Assembly (NCBI GenBank): GCA_021234155.1 | Contig: JAJEKV010000014.1 | Coordinates: 2,536,971 to 2,600,970, forward strand | Length of the DNA: 64,000 bases | Reading direction: 5' to 3' | From: Isoetes taiwanensis | Taxonomy: Eukaryota; Streptophyta; Lycopodiopsida; Isoetales; Isoetaceae | In this document: positions 34,961 through 46,461 of the stretch, in pieces | Numbering within the stretch: position 1 is the first letter of the stretch | Layout: the number at the start of each line of letters is the position of its first letter | Made by a program: the position numbers and the translations under genes | Notes under the pieces: generated by a model | What the model was told of the DNA's origin: nothing | The model's database searches: none | The model's input: only the letters and a program-made list of their open reading frames with translations

Positions 34961-35876
34961 CTGTAGAACAATTGCTAGAGGAAGATCATATGTTATATAC
35001 GGAACAACATTTTTCCAGGGCTCAAGTTCGACAAGTCTATCCTGGTGATGGAAATAGCATCTTTCTCGTAAGGTATAGCATGTCTGTACCATTATATAAT
35101 GCATTGTTTTCTCTATGTTTTTTGACAGACAAGATTGATAGGGTAAGGGTTGGACCCCATCTGTGGTGGTAGGGGTCCAAAATAATAAAGAACCCCCCTG
35201 CAATCACAGTAAATGGATCGGGCCATACTTATCCTACGGTTGGAGGTAGGTTTTTTTTTTATATTTAGAAATGTAAGTGTAAATAACCTCTTGTGTTTGC
35301 ACTGAAAATCATTGATACCTACTTAGACACCCTAACAATGGTTGGAGAATATCTTCCAGATTACTCTGTTGGTAGCTTAAGATATGTTTGGCACTTAAGG
35401 GCATATATTAACATTATCTCCACCTGGAAAAGAGAACAATAATAGGCCTTGATAAATATCTTTGTTTAAAGGTCTTTTTACTTTCGATGGTCAATAATAA
35501 AGGATATACTTTAGCTAAAGATATACATTACGAGATTTTCTTCTAGCTAAAAAATAGCATTGGAATTTCGGACTCCACATCCAAGATCTAGGTCAGGACC
35601 CTGGGTACCGACTGGCAGATGAGCGGGACGCTCTACACGAGCTTGTTTGGTCCACGGCTCCTATATACATGAATGCGGCATGGTGTAAGACGAATCACTG
35701 GTTGACAGCAAAGTTGCATGCAGGAACAAATACTCAAGGTATGATCTTCTGACATAGATAATACCACAGATGTGAGCATAAGAGCAAGAATAGGTTACAG
35801 CTATAGTTTGATAATTAATGGTGTGAACCAAAGCCAGACTGGCAATGGATTTCGTAATTGGGTTCACATGCCAGAG

Positions 35877-36268
35877 GGCTGGCAGATAACCTTTTAGCCA
35901 GACCTACAATGGGCGGGAATAAATACCCCAAGGAGGTAAACCACAAAGACATATTGTATGCTGATGAATACGATTCCGATGGTTATCCCTTAAGCTCTCA
36001 TAGTGAGGAAACTTTGGAAGAAGAATGGCTGGATGCTGAGTTCATTGCCTGCCTTGATACCAGTCTAGAAGAGATGGATATTGGAGGGAAAGCTGGTGGG
36101 AAACGCCCCTGGCAGAATCATCAAGGCTCTAATGAGCACAAGCAGAGATATGTGAGCAAGCAAACTGGAGAAGGAAGCAGACAAGCTGGCTCCAACTTCT
36201 CTTATCATAGGAGCAACATCACAAATACACAAGATTATGATTCTGAAAATGAGCTGGAAGACATACAG
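35877..36268 (+). CDS. Putative 5' exon of the RT-element gene (in repeat 2)
   Basis: A frame (within 35858-36328) preceded by ACATGCCAG and followed by a donor (GACATACAG|GTTTGG) encodes a hydrophilic, acidic then Ser/Asn/Gln-rich segment (DILYADEYDSDGYPLSSHSE, EETLEEEWLDAEFIACLDTS). It matches no domain. Its counterpart in repeat 1 (about 28550-28940) has frame-breaking differences. Because repeat 1 lies just upstream of the big exon, this is best read as an N-terminal exon of the same element. Confidence 0.45.
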
Positions 36269-36559
36269 GTTTGGTTGAATTCTGGAATTAGAAAGACTTT
36301 TACATTAATGTGCTTATTCCTACTGTAGGATGCATGATAATGACTGATATTACTACAGTTTCATAAGAATATGATCACAGGATTAGATCCTTCTTCCATT
36401 CATAATGACATATTGGTCTAAATTTGATCTGTTATACATTTCTGCTGAAGCATTATACTGTGATTTAAAAAGAGTTATACAGGTTTAGATGGTCTGTAAG
36501 TATTTCTTAAAGAAAGTTAACTCTGATAAATGTCTTCTACTCTGTTTTTTTTTGGCCAG

Positions 36560-36680
36560 TAATGACTTGAGGGTGAAAAAGGCTACAATAGGTGATCAGC
36601 GAAAAGCTGAGAAACCTAATGTACCTTTTGGCCCCTCACTCATTACCATTCTTATGCTAATGTTGTGTTGGTTGGCTGCA
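36560..36680 (+). CDS. Putative second 5' exon (in repeat 2)
   Basis: Flanked by TTTTTTTTTGGCCAG| and GGCTGCAG|GTACC, in frame it reads NDLRVKKATIGDQRKAEKPN then VPFGPSLITILMLMLCWLAA: a basic stretch followed by a hydrophobic segment that could be a single membrane span. Supported only by the splice-like borders and the frame; function unknown. Confidence 0.35.
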
Positions 36681-37811
36681 GGTACCGGTTTCTCCTCCTA
36701 TTGTCGTCTTTTTACTTTCATGTTCATAATCTGGCTGTTAAGAACGAATGGGCTATGAAGTATTCATAAATATCTGGCTCGGATGGAGTCTGCAACTACA
36801 TGATCCAGTTTTGAAAAGGGGAGAACTACTATTTCTGTATTTCTGCTTTAAACAATGTCCTGCTTTTTACATGAACATAAATCTGCTAAATGCAATTTTT
36901 GATTATATGCATATTAGCTCTTTTTAAATATGTCTGTCTCTCAGATAGGAGAGTTTATAATACCTCCAAACATGCTGATAAACAGTGACTGTACTGCAGT
37001 AAATATATCCTTTTGCTTCTTCACTTATCACTGTTCACACTGTGCAAAAGGAATTTTATACTATCTATCTTTAAGCTCTGGATAGTTTATATTGCTCCTG
37101 CTGTCATAATTGATATACTAGGCATGTAATAAGGCGACATAAAGTATGAATACATAACTGGTTGGCTAACGGAACATGGCTGCATGATCATGAGAATGAT
37201 GGTTTAAATCGATATGAGAAAAGGCTCTACATGGTTAACATAAAGATAATAGGCATTTATGATAGACAACGCAGGCAAGCCTGACTGATTAAGGCCACAT
37301 GTTAGTGGGAAATAAATATTTAAATGGGCTTGTCTGAAACAACTTTGAATTATATGTTAAAAATAAGGCTTGATGGCAATGTGAATGATCATGCAGTAAA
37401 CGCATAATAGGGACCCAATGTAATACTTCTGCTTATTGCAAAATTTCGGCTAAGTATAGGATCAGTAATCTTCAGACTTTATTGGTGTCTACACACTGAT
37501 GTATATAGACTCTAAAGATGGATTAACCAGCATACTAAAGAAGCCTGAGTTAGGCACATATCTTTGATTGATCTAAGGAAAGAGTATTTATGACTGATAA
37601 TGATCTGTCTTTACGTTTGCTCCACTTAGACATGGTTGATTAACAATTTTATAGTCCGATGGTTTTATGTTTCGTATTAAATACATATGGTTCTGAATTG
37701 ATTGGTGCCATCAAGGATCTTGATCCTAGTATGGACCGATAAGACTACAATTGGGATTGACCGTTGTAGATGTCATGCCTAGTTGATTGTTGCTGTTGCT
37801 AGGGTGGACTG

Positions 37812-37950
37812 GGTTTTTTTTTTGAAGGACGAAAGCCAAAAAGTTTATTAATCAGAGAAAAAGTACAAAATTTACATGTCTCATCTAACTGTGTAAGCAC
37901 ACAGAGATGCCACAGGAGCACGAGCCTGGAGCACAATGTACTTACTCCAG
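37812..37950 (-). mobile_element. 3' end of an L1-type LINE
   Basis: On the minus strand the sequence ends with ..INKLFGFRPSKK followed directly by poly-A (poly-T at 37812-37822 on +), the familiar C-terminus and tail of plant L1-type LINEs. Only the tail is recognisable; the 5' limit is unclear, so this is a 5'-truncated insertion. Confidence 0.65.
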
Positions 37951-38289
37951 AATAGGAGACTAATGATAAGAATCAATTCGAGGTAACTTCACTTTCTCTT
38001 CTCTCCATATGTGATGTTACGTGTGGTATAAAATCAGTTTACAAACATTTCAATGTTTATAGATGTGATGGTATTATTCGCATTTTTGCTACGATTTTTG
38101 TTGTTATTATGATTGCAAATGCAGATCTACAAGCAAATTTTCTTTTTTATGCTAGAACGATGTGCTGTTAAGATTTTTCAATCAATTGTGTTGTTTAATT
38201 TGTACACTCTATCAAGTTTAGAGTCTTATTACAAGCTGGAATATCAGGGTTCAAATCCCTGTTTGGATATAAACATCACAATACATGTA

Positions 38290-38545
38290 GACCATCAAAT
38301 ACGATGACCAATATTCTAACTATTGCACTGACTAATAAAATGCCAAATTAACTGACTAAGTAGATGACGATTTATCTAACTATTAAGCTGACTAAGCCTC
38401 TGACTATTAGTCTGACTAAGAAAATGACTAATTTATAGACTATTTATCTGACTACTATCTGACGATTTAAGGGCATGGGCAATTGTCTATTTTATAAAAG
38501 CTCTCTGACGATTATTCTGACGTTTAGCCATCATTCTCTTGTAGT
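38290..38545. repeat. Right subterminal CTGAC(T/G) repeats and terminus
   Basis: Repeated CTGACTAA / TGACGATT / CTGACTATT words run to the inverted terminus (..CATTCTCTTGTAGT at 38545). Same vocabulary as 26358-26730. Confidence 0.65.
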
Positions 38546-38548
38546 GTT

Positions 38549-41296
38549 GGCACCAAAGGATCTAAAAGAAAGCAAGATTTTTCTTGAAGAAGTGCAAGTG
38601 ATGACTGGGGTTGCGTTATGCATCTTATAGGGAATGTGTCCAATATAAGCAAAGTATGGGTTACCTTCATCAGTAATGTAGTAATCAATTTTTGCAATGT
38701 ATTATGGGGCTTGTTTCCTAGTACTGGCTCAGCTAAAAATAGAATAGAATAGAATAGAATAGATTCTGAACGTCCACAAAGACCAAGAGGTCATAAGACC
38801 CATACAATGGGCTAGTACAATCATTACTACTAGGATTAAAAAACCCCCTACCTCGGAAGGTTGTATTGTACATTATTACAAAAAGTATAGATACTTTTGG
38901 GATGTAATCGTCATGGAAAGATATCAACAGATGCTTATGCCTGTGAAGTTTTTAAAATAGGCTTCCTCAGGCTCAATAGATGAAGTCCTTCAAGATCAAC
39001 TCATGCGACTGGTCTATTGTATCATTAATAAATTGGAGATTCTGAGTTCATCATGGTTGTGTATCATCAACTAATGTGGCTGGTCTACTGTCGTTAGTAA
39101 ATTAGAAATTTCATTTTGCCATGGGAATTTTGTAGAGAAAGAATGAGTCTAAAAGAAAACTTCCATGTATGAGTTTAATCTAAATCTTCTTTGGATGAGC
39201 GTCATGCTGCAAATAGAAAATGCAGGTACAAAGATGTGGTCTTTTCCAAATCAGCCCTACATGGCTCAGGAACGGACATGGTTTGATTTTTGTGATGCCT
39301 CGGAGGCTCATTCTATACCAGGGCCACATTGTGACCCATGCCTTTATTGATTTTCCAAAATTTCTCCTTGGAGACAAGGGATACGATTCCATCTGTTGTC
39401 ATAGTTAGATCCCTTGTATGAATACCATTGTAATGTTATTTTCTGGGACACAATATAGTAGACGATTCAATTTGTCTGAGAACAATTCTAGGGTTTTATG
39501 AGAAGAGCATGCACACCAACTTGTACGAACTCGCCAACCAAAATCTCTGTTTTCAATCATAGCTGCCTGCTTGTAGGCACCAAGATTTTGGAACTTTATG
39601 TTGCATGGAAGCAAAAAAAAAGACATTCATGAGAAATATCAATTAGGGATAAATGCATGTGCTACTTCAACATGTCCTCACTTACACGTGCTCCAACTTA
39701 TGCTTGACAAAAATGGATAATACTATTTGAGGGATGATAAGCATAATCATGGGTTTGTTGCGACACGTAGGTGGAGAGGTTACAAACAAGGGCGTGACTA
39801 AAAATGCATCTCATTATAATCGTAAAGGGTTCCAAACACCATTTGGCCAGTCTTTTATTAGAGGCCTATATGGACATGCAAGTTCAGAGTCCCATCATGA
39901 ACTAAAGAAGGCCAGTATAGTTCTATCATGAACTAAAGAAGGCCAATGAATTTAATAACTTTTTCATCTATAGGTCTAAGGGCAAACCTCTGTTTGGTAG
40001 GTTTATATTGTAGAGTAAATATCTTGGAACATTTTGTGGAATAGGTCATATTCTAGAATATTCCCTTTTTTCCTTGCCATTTGGGGTATAAATATTGGTG
40101 CCTTAGTACGCGTTGATTATAGTAGTGCTCATGTGTATTTATTGCCTTTGTTGTTCGTGGGCACTTGGGTTTGACCTCCTCTTGTTTTCTAGCTTGGCGA
40201 TAGTGTAGCTGGAAACAAGAAGGTAGTAGGTAGCCTTCCCCCATCTATGCGCATGAATTCCAAAAGCATGATTCTAGTCCCTTCTGTCCCGAGGTACTAT
40301 TACTTCTCTGCTTTATCTTATGCTTACATAGCATCAACTCCATATTTATACTATGACTCTCGTATAGGTTGCTAGTGCATTAGTAAAGTGAATTAGTACA
40401 GTTATTATTGGAGTTCATGAATATTGATAACATTTTTGCGATCAACTTGAAATGTGTGTTTGATGCATTTTCTAATGCGCGAGTTGGATCACATATAAAC
40501 TTCTCTAATCCTTTATTTGTAAGAAGGTGCAGAATTGTCTTTGATGCATGATGAAATGAAAGAAAGTACAATAGAGTCTAATGTAACCAGTTTAGAGAAA
40601 ATGAAAATTGGGCCCAAGGGATAGCAAGTTCACGGCCTTTTGATGTACATGAGTTTTTTGAAAGCAATTTTTAAATGTCTGTCATTTTCATGTCTTGTAG
40701 GCATGTTGCATTATGAAATTGGCTACTACACATTTTCGCGAAGCGGGACTAGTAGATTGTGCTTTAGAATGGGAACTCAATCCAGTCTACAATAGACGTT
40801 GAGTCTTTTGTTGCATGGTTTACCTACAAGAAAAAAAGGGACATTGCGAGAAGATTTCACAAGGCATTGTAAAGGAAATACAAGATAAGTTAGGAAGTTC
40901 TTCACTTAAAGTTCCTGTTGAAGTGCAAGCTTGGAGTAAAGCCCTTTGCTATACATATGACAGTTACAGGGCCTCCTTCGAAGAAGATCAAACAAGGAAG
41001 ATTACGCAAAGAAAGCTGGGCCAGTGAATAAACTAGGATAGATGTGTGCAGGTGCATTATATTGTGCAACTTGCCTTTCAATGTTTTGCACACGAAGCAA
41101 TCGAAAAGGATGGCCAACATAGTAGATCATATTGGCATATCACGGAAGGAATATATAGCACAATAACAGGGGGTTCCACGGGAATTTGATAGGGATGTAA
41201 AAATGACAATTTCTGAAACCATAGACCATATCCCAAAAACAATTGAGTGAGTTGTTATAAAAGAAAACATAGATTTAAACTAAAAAATAATCACGT
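38549..41296. other. Intergenic with small tandem duplications
   Basis: No supported gene. 38738-38762 is (AATAG)n. 38980-39110 holds two diverged copies of a ~75-bp unit (GACTGGTCTATTG / GGCTGGTCTACTG). 39885-39950 has a 31-bp duplication (ATCATGAACTAAAGAAGGCC twice). Frames at 39180-39408 and 40815-41027 have no recognised motif. Confidence 0.4.
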
Positions 41297-41400
41297 TAGC
41301 TCATTGGTTATGTTGGTTAAAGTAGTCTTACTAAGATCTTGATAGAGGTTCGAGCCCCTATTTTTTATATTCTAAAACCTTAGGCAAAGCCGTATAGAAA
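41297..41400 (+). mobile_element. tRNA-derived SINE head
   Basis: TAGCTCATTGG (41297-41307) matches the Pol III box A consensus and GGTTCGAGCCC (41347-41357) matches box B, about 40 bp apart as in a tRNA. The flanking bases do not form an acceptor stem, so this is a tRNA-related SINE head rather than a tRNA gene. The body continues into AT-rich sequence with CCTTAGGCAAA repeated at about 41388 and 41421. Confidence 0.65.
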
Positions 41401-41629
41401 CTCGATATTCCATTAAAACCTTAGGCAAACTCGTGTTTCATACTTTAAAATCATAGGTGCCCCCAATCATAAATGACCATAAGCGAAACGAGAGGTGCCA
41501 GGAGGTTCCAATACGATCTGGGCCGTAGGATCGACGGATCCGACGATTGTGGTAGTACAGGGTGCACCTCGTTTAGAATATGTAGCACAATAACAGAGAT
41601 ATAATACAATGAGGCAACAAGAATTGAAT

Positions 41630-41695
41630 AAAGAGATAGAGATAGAGACAGAGACAGGGATAGAGGTAGAGGTAGAGGTAGAGGTAGAGGTTGTG
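41630..41695. repeat. GAGATA/GAGGTA hexanucleotide repeat
   Basis: About eleven units, GAGATA then GAGACA then GAGGTA, showing local homogenisation of variants along the array. Confidence 0.9.
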
Positions 41696-44600
41696 ATGAG
41701 TCTGCCGAGTTGACCCTCTTGGCAACTCAGGATCTTGTCTAACTTAATGCTAGAACTAAATGGATTTTAAACTTGACAAAAGCTATAGTATTGGTGAAGA
41801 ATTTAATCTTCCACTTTGCCATTGGATATGATCTATTCTTATTCATCAAAGACAACAAAAGATCCAGGAGATTTGATATCCATAATATTCTCAATATATA
41901 CATCATAAGAACTGATCAGATTAGATAATTCCGATAGAACCATATTAAGTAGCATGATGATGTTTCGGACTAGTCCTAAATTTTATCACAAAGCAGAACT
42001 TTAGGACATAACCGTCACAAAACAGAACACATGTTAGTACAGGTGCCAGTATGTGGAAGACAGGTGTCAATGCTTTTTATAAAACCCCCTTTGCTATCGG
42101 TGTCGAGGAATCAAGGAAAATCTAGATCTAGTCCTAATCATGCATGCTTCATTTTAATCAGTTCAAGCTATCGTATCTATTTTCCAGCTCTTTATAAGCA
42201 ATATACAAATAAAAAGCAAAATCCAGAGCCACCAAATAAACTATTAAATCACATATATCTAGAATATTGTAGGCAATAAGTCTGTTTTTAATTTAAAGCA
42301 ACAAGCTTCTAATATGATTATATCGAACCAAACTATAGGACCCATTATTATATTTCTGACCTGATTGTCATTGAGCTGGGTAGCGGGCTCGTCCTCTACA
42401 TCCATAAAACTAGATTCTCCGGTTTCCTCCAAAGAGCAGTGGAGGAGCTTTTCAACAAACCAAAACTGCTGAGAACGAAGTGCGGATGCAAAAGCTATGA
42501 AAGATTTAGCAGGCCAGTACCATCCATCACCATGGCGCCCATCTGAGAGGCTCGTCCTACCATCCACCTCTCCCAAAAGAGATTGATGTTTGTTGAAGCA
42601 ATATAACTATTTATCTAACTTTACATCGATTCAATTCAATCATTCATTCAAAAATTGACATTGCATAAATGTATATGCTCTCCACCCAACTAAACGTTTG
42701 ATCAAATAAGCATAAAACTCAAAGGGAAACCACACCGAAGTTGGGAAAAGACCAACCCATCATAGCATATTTATCCACTCTTAATGCCCCTTGGTGTGCC
42801 TCAAACTTAGCTTTTTAATTATTTTACTTGGCTACTCACACTATCTGCATCCAATCTTTGGCGATCCTTCGCCCCCCCAACTTGCTCTTTGCTACTTATG
42901 AATATTTTGTGTATCTACATTTAGAAAACATTTATTTATAAATCTATATAGTTTTGCTATGCTGCTTATCATTGGAACATAATTGGTTGCTTTGATCCCC
43001 CTAGCTCAATCAACCTCCTTCAAGTCCAACTTCCTTCTTACTTGGCTTTGTGTGGTGCATGGGTCATATGTCCAATCAGATGTTGCTAATGTTGCATGAC
43101 GTAAAACCTCCTCCACCACCAGCACCTCCTCCCGCCTCTCACCCGAAGCTTTACCTACTGCTAGTTTCAAGTTAATTTTTTCTTGAGCAGGTTAGGATTG
43201 TGCCAGTTCATAATGGGGCCATCACATACTCGTGTTGATAGACATGTTACAATTTTATAATGACTGGATGAAATGATTTTTATATTCCCTTGAATAGGTT
43301 AAGATTGTGCCACATCACCATGAAGCATCCTACACCATTCAAAATGCGACCATCACACACATGCTGATAGACATGCTATAATTTCATAATAATAGATCGA
43401 TAGATCATGCCATATGTATGCTACCAAGGAATTTACTTATAGCAATGTCGTAGTTGTTCGGTTGACATTCTATTGCTGGGACATGTAAGTTTAAGCTAGC
43501 CTATTTATGGTATCTACGGCATTGAATATGTCTAGTATATATTATTGGACAATAAAATATTTGCAAACAAGCGTGTCCAACCAAAGTTTGAACTAGCAAA
43601 TGAGATGGGTCTTCAACCACGAAATGTTGTGGCAACATCATGTAATGGTTAAAGATATAAAAATATTTGAGGTGTGCACTGATGATGTATTAGGTTTAAA
43701 CAGAGACACATATGAAAGCAGCCTATATGAGAAGGCTCCAAAAAGTCTGTTGGGATTGGGACCAAAATCCTGAGCATAAGCAAGTCTACAATGACCATCT
43801 TACCTTGAAGATTTGTGTTATGCGTAGCATAAAACAGATAGGTTGTAGGGTCACTAAAAATTCTTAAAAAAACCAGTCTGACATGGGGTCTTTCTTATAA
43901 TTTACTTCAGAGTAAAGAAATCTAAATCAAGATAGGAAATGTTCACATTATAAACTGAGATACTTTTGTACAATTTGATCTTTGCAGTAAACAAAAGTCC
44001 GGATGACTTCATTGGACAGGAGGAAATAGACAAAAATCACACCAGATTCTATGAATGAGTCAATATTTTCTAGAGAAAGATGGGTTGGCATCTTTTTGCT
44101 TCTGCTTATTTGTTCACAGAGCACATGGGAATGAAATATAAAGAACTTCAAGCCTTCACCAAATGATCCCAGTCCCACTTTCTTGATCAGAATGGAAACT
44201 GGTTCAGAAGAGGCCATTCATTTCATACAATCACTCCTGTAAATCAATCCCGTGTCATTGGTCAGCGGCAAGTGTTGTAGATTTTGCAAGACATGTAAGA
44301 ATGCATTGAAAATATGTGGCATATGAGGGTAAATGCTGACAACATAACAGCATATATCGATGTCTAAGTATGACAGAAAGCAGGATGGGGGGCCTTCTTG
44401 AAACAGACAAGTTAGACAATGGCATGGTTATTCAAAGTAGTTACACGTTGTGTAGGACGAAGACTTGTAGAAGCTCAATTTAGAGCTTTCAAACATGTAC
44501 AAGCCAAACAAAGCGCACAAATCTGCAGGCAAAGATATGCGTGTCGGTCTGAGGATCAGAAATTTCTAGGAAGCAGAAATACCGTGTTCTATTCTTGAAC

Positions 44601-44803
44601 AAAATGTACACAATCTTGATGTGTTATGGCCAGTTCAATAGGCTACTAAATTTTGTGACCTTTGAATTTTAAACACAATGGGGCCCCTTGAGTGTGTCAT
44701 GCTGATACTATACCAGCAGCAGCAGGCTGAGAATTTCCTGCTTATTAATAATATATCTTTCTGTGATTAAGCCGCGCATTATGGCCGCTGCGCATTATCA
44801 ATA
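41696..44803. other. Intergenic with a diverged ~100-bp tandem duplication
   Basis: 43187-43275 and 43293-43395 share AGGTTA[AG]GATTGTGCCA, CCATCACA and TGATAGACATG. Minus frames 42259-42576 (105 codons) and 43948-44217 (89 codons, starting MASSEPVSILIKKVGLGSFG) have natural-looking composition but no family I recognise and no clear splice partners. Sequence 44740-44757 (TATTAATAATATAT) is a possible TATA region for the gene that follows. Confidence 0.35.
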
Positions 44804-44854
44804 TTGTCACTTGAAACTAGTAGAATATCCCTGATATTACTGCTACAACACCAA

Positions 44855-46461
44855 ATGGGTGTTGTCTCTGCAGCAACAACCTCAGCTCTATTTTTTTCCA
44901 TCATTTTTTCACTTTCATATAAAGGATGTGCTCAGGGAAGCTGGGAGACACTGGTAAAAAATGCAGGGATTGCATCAATGCATACAGTGGTGACAATATA
45001 TGGAAATGTGGTGCTTTTGGACAGGACCAACATAGGGGAATCACAGCTAGACCTTCCAAATGGGAAGTGCAGGGATAATCCAGATGATTATGTTCTGACA
45101 CATGACTGCACAGCCCATTCAGCTGTGTTGGATCCTGTTTCCAATAGCATAAGGGCCCTCTACATATACACAGATACATGGTGCTCATCAGGCCAGGTGT
45201 CAGCCAATGGAACCCTCATCCAAACTGGAGGATACCATGATGGCTTCTCAAAAATCAGATATTTCAGCCCCTGTGATTCATCTGGAACCTGTGATTGGGT
45301 TGAATCCAGTACTGAGCTTCAAGCAGGTAGATGGTATGCTTCCAATCAGATCTTGCCAGATGGCACCCAGATAGTGGTCGGCGGATTGGACCAAACAAAT
45401 CTAGAATTTGTCCCTTCCAATGGCCAGGGTACTACCTATTTGGATATCTTGTCCTCAGCTGCTGATTCTTCAGGTGATAACCTCTACCCCTTTCTCCATC
45501 TCCTTCCAGATGGTAACCTCTTTGTCTTTGTTAATAAGTATTCCATCTTGTATGACTATAATTCCAATAGTGTGGTGAAGAAATTTCCAGACCTTTCTGG
45601 AAACCCTAGAAACTACCCCTCTGCTGGATCTTCAGTGTTGTTACCATTAAATTATAGCGATGGGTATACTAGTGCAGAGGTAATGGTATGTGGCGGTGCG
45701 CAAGATGGCGCAACATCGAATAAATCGGCTTATTTAGCGGCTTCATATAGTTGTGGAAGAATGGTGGTGACTGCATCAAACCCAGAGTGGGTATATGAAG
45801 ACATGCCTATCAGAAGGGCAATGGGGGATATGGTGTTACTACCAACTGGAGAGGTGCTCATTATTAATGGAGCTCAAAATGGGTACCAAGGTTGGGATCT
45901 TTGCTAATAACCCCCGCCTATGTGCGGTTATCTACCAACCTAGCCAACATTCCTTCTCAAACACAAACCGCCTCAACTATTGCCCGCATGTATCATTCAA
46001 CTGCAAACCTTCTTCCTGATGGGAGAGTCCTAATCGCTGGAAGCAACCCACATCAGACTTATACTTTTAATGTTGAGTTCCCTACCGAGCTTAGCATCGA
46101 GGCTTTCTCACCTCAATATTTGGATTCTTCATCAGATTCAATCAGGCCTCAAATAAGTTCTTATCCTAGTTGGAGGATTGGGTATGGGTGGTATTTCAAC
46201 TTGACTGTTTCTATCACATCCACTTCAGTCAAGAATTTAGAGGTGAATTTGTTAAATGCTCCATTCACCACTCACTCCTATTCCCAAGGGCAAAGGTTTG
46301 TGAAGCTGCAGGTAATGGCCCAAGACTATTTGGATGGGAGCTACAGTGTTGAAGTTGTTGCTCCTCCCAATTCTAAAGTTGCTCCACCAGGGTATTATAT
46401 GTTGTTTGTTGTCCATCAAGATGTGCCTAGTACTGCCGTCTGGCTTCTTGTTTCTGACTAG
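44855..46461 (+). pseudogene. Glyoxal oxidase-like gene, two frameshifts
   Basis: An intronless gene of ~535 codons (usual for plant GLOX), a secreted radical-copper oxidase making H2O2 from aldehydes. Met at 44855 is preferred over 44804 because a signal peptide follows directly (SALFFSIIFSLSYKGCAQ). The glyoxal-oxidase N domain and a C-terminal DUF1929/Ig-like domain are recognisable. All expected active-site residues are present: Cys in TDTWCSSG (~45182) and Tyr in AGRWYAS (~45335) for the Cys-Tyr cofactor, the ligand pair Tyr-His in ARMYHSTANLLPDG (~45991), and a C-terminal His in LFVVHQDVP (~46414). Frame changes occur near 45893 (an extra base makes TAA after GYQGWDLC) and near 45960-45980, each +1. 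With so little other damage, this is either a very young pseudogene or consensus error in a working gene. Confidence 0.9.

Larger units (their letters stand above)
35283..37812 (+). repeat. Direct repeat 2 (~2.53 kb) downstream of the RT gene
   Basis: Copy of 27964-30490, in which exon-like frames are intact. The right border coincides with the poly-T start of a minus-strand LINE tail at 37812, so the original repeat may have been longer. Only the middle ~1.6 kb differs appreciably from copy 1. Confidence 0.88.
26358..38545. mobile_element. 12.2-kb element with CACTA-like ends
   Basis: 26358 begins ACTACAAGAGGATGAC. The inverse of ACTACAAGAGAATGAT ends at 38545. About 36 of the first 45 bases match by eye (both contain ATCGTCAGAG at about +34). 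The right end extends by one base to CACTAC, the En/Spm (CACTA) signature, while the left has T there. Taking ACTAC as the border gives matching 3-bp flanks GTT (26355-26357, 38546-38548). Both subterminal regions are packed with short CTGAC(T/G)A-type repeats, as CACTA elements have. No CACTA transposase was recognised. The interior holds a PIF-type MITE, large direct repeats and a reverse transcriptase gene. Confidence 0.6.

Noticed and set aside
27964-37812. LTR retrotransposon with 2.5-kb LTRs
   Set aside because: Repeats lack TG..CA ends, primer-binding site and polypurine tract, and the RT is not of Copia/Gypsy type.
38245-38270. tRNA/SINE box B (GGGTTCAAATCCC)
   Set aside because: No matching box A at tRNA distance; too little to call.
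41297-41370. Genuine tRNA gene
   Set aside because: A and B boxes are present but no acceptor-stem complementarity or full cloverleaf can be drawn.
45892-46461. Separate gene starting at 45892
   Set aside because: It is the C-terminal domain of the glyoxal oxidase in a shifted frame, with the expected Tyr-His pair and final His.
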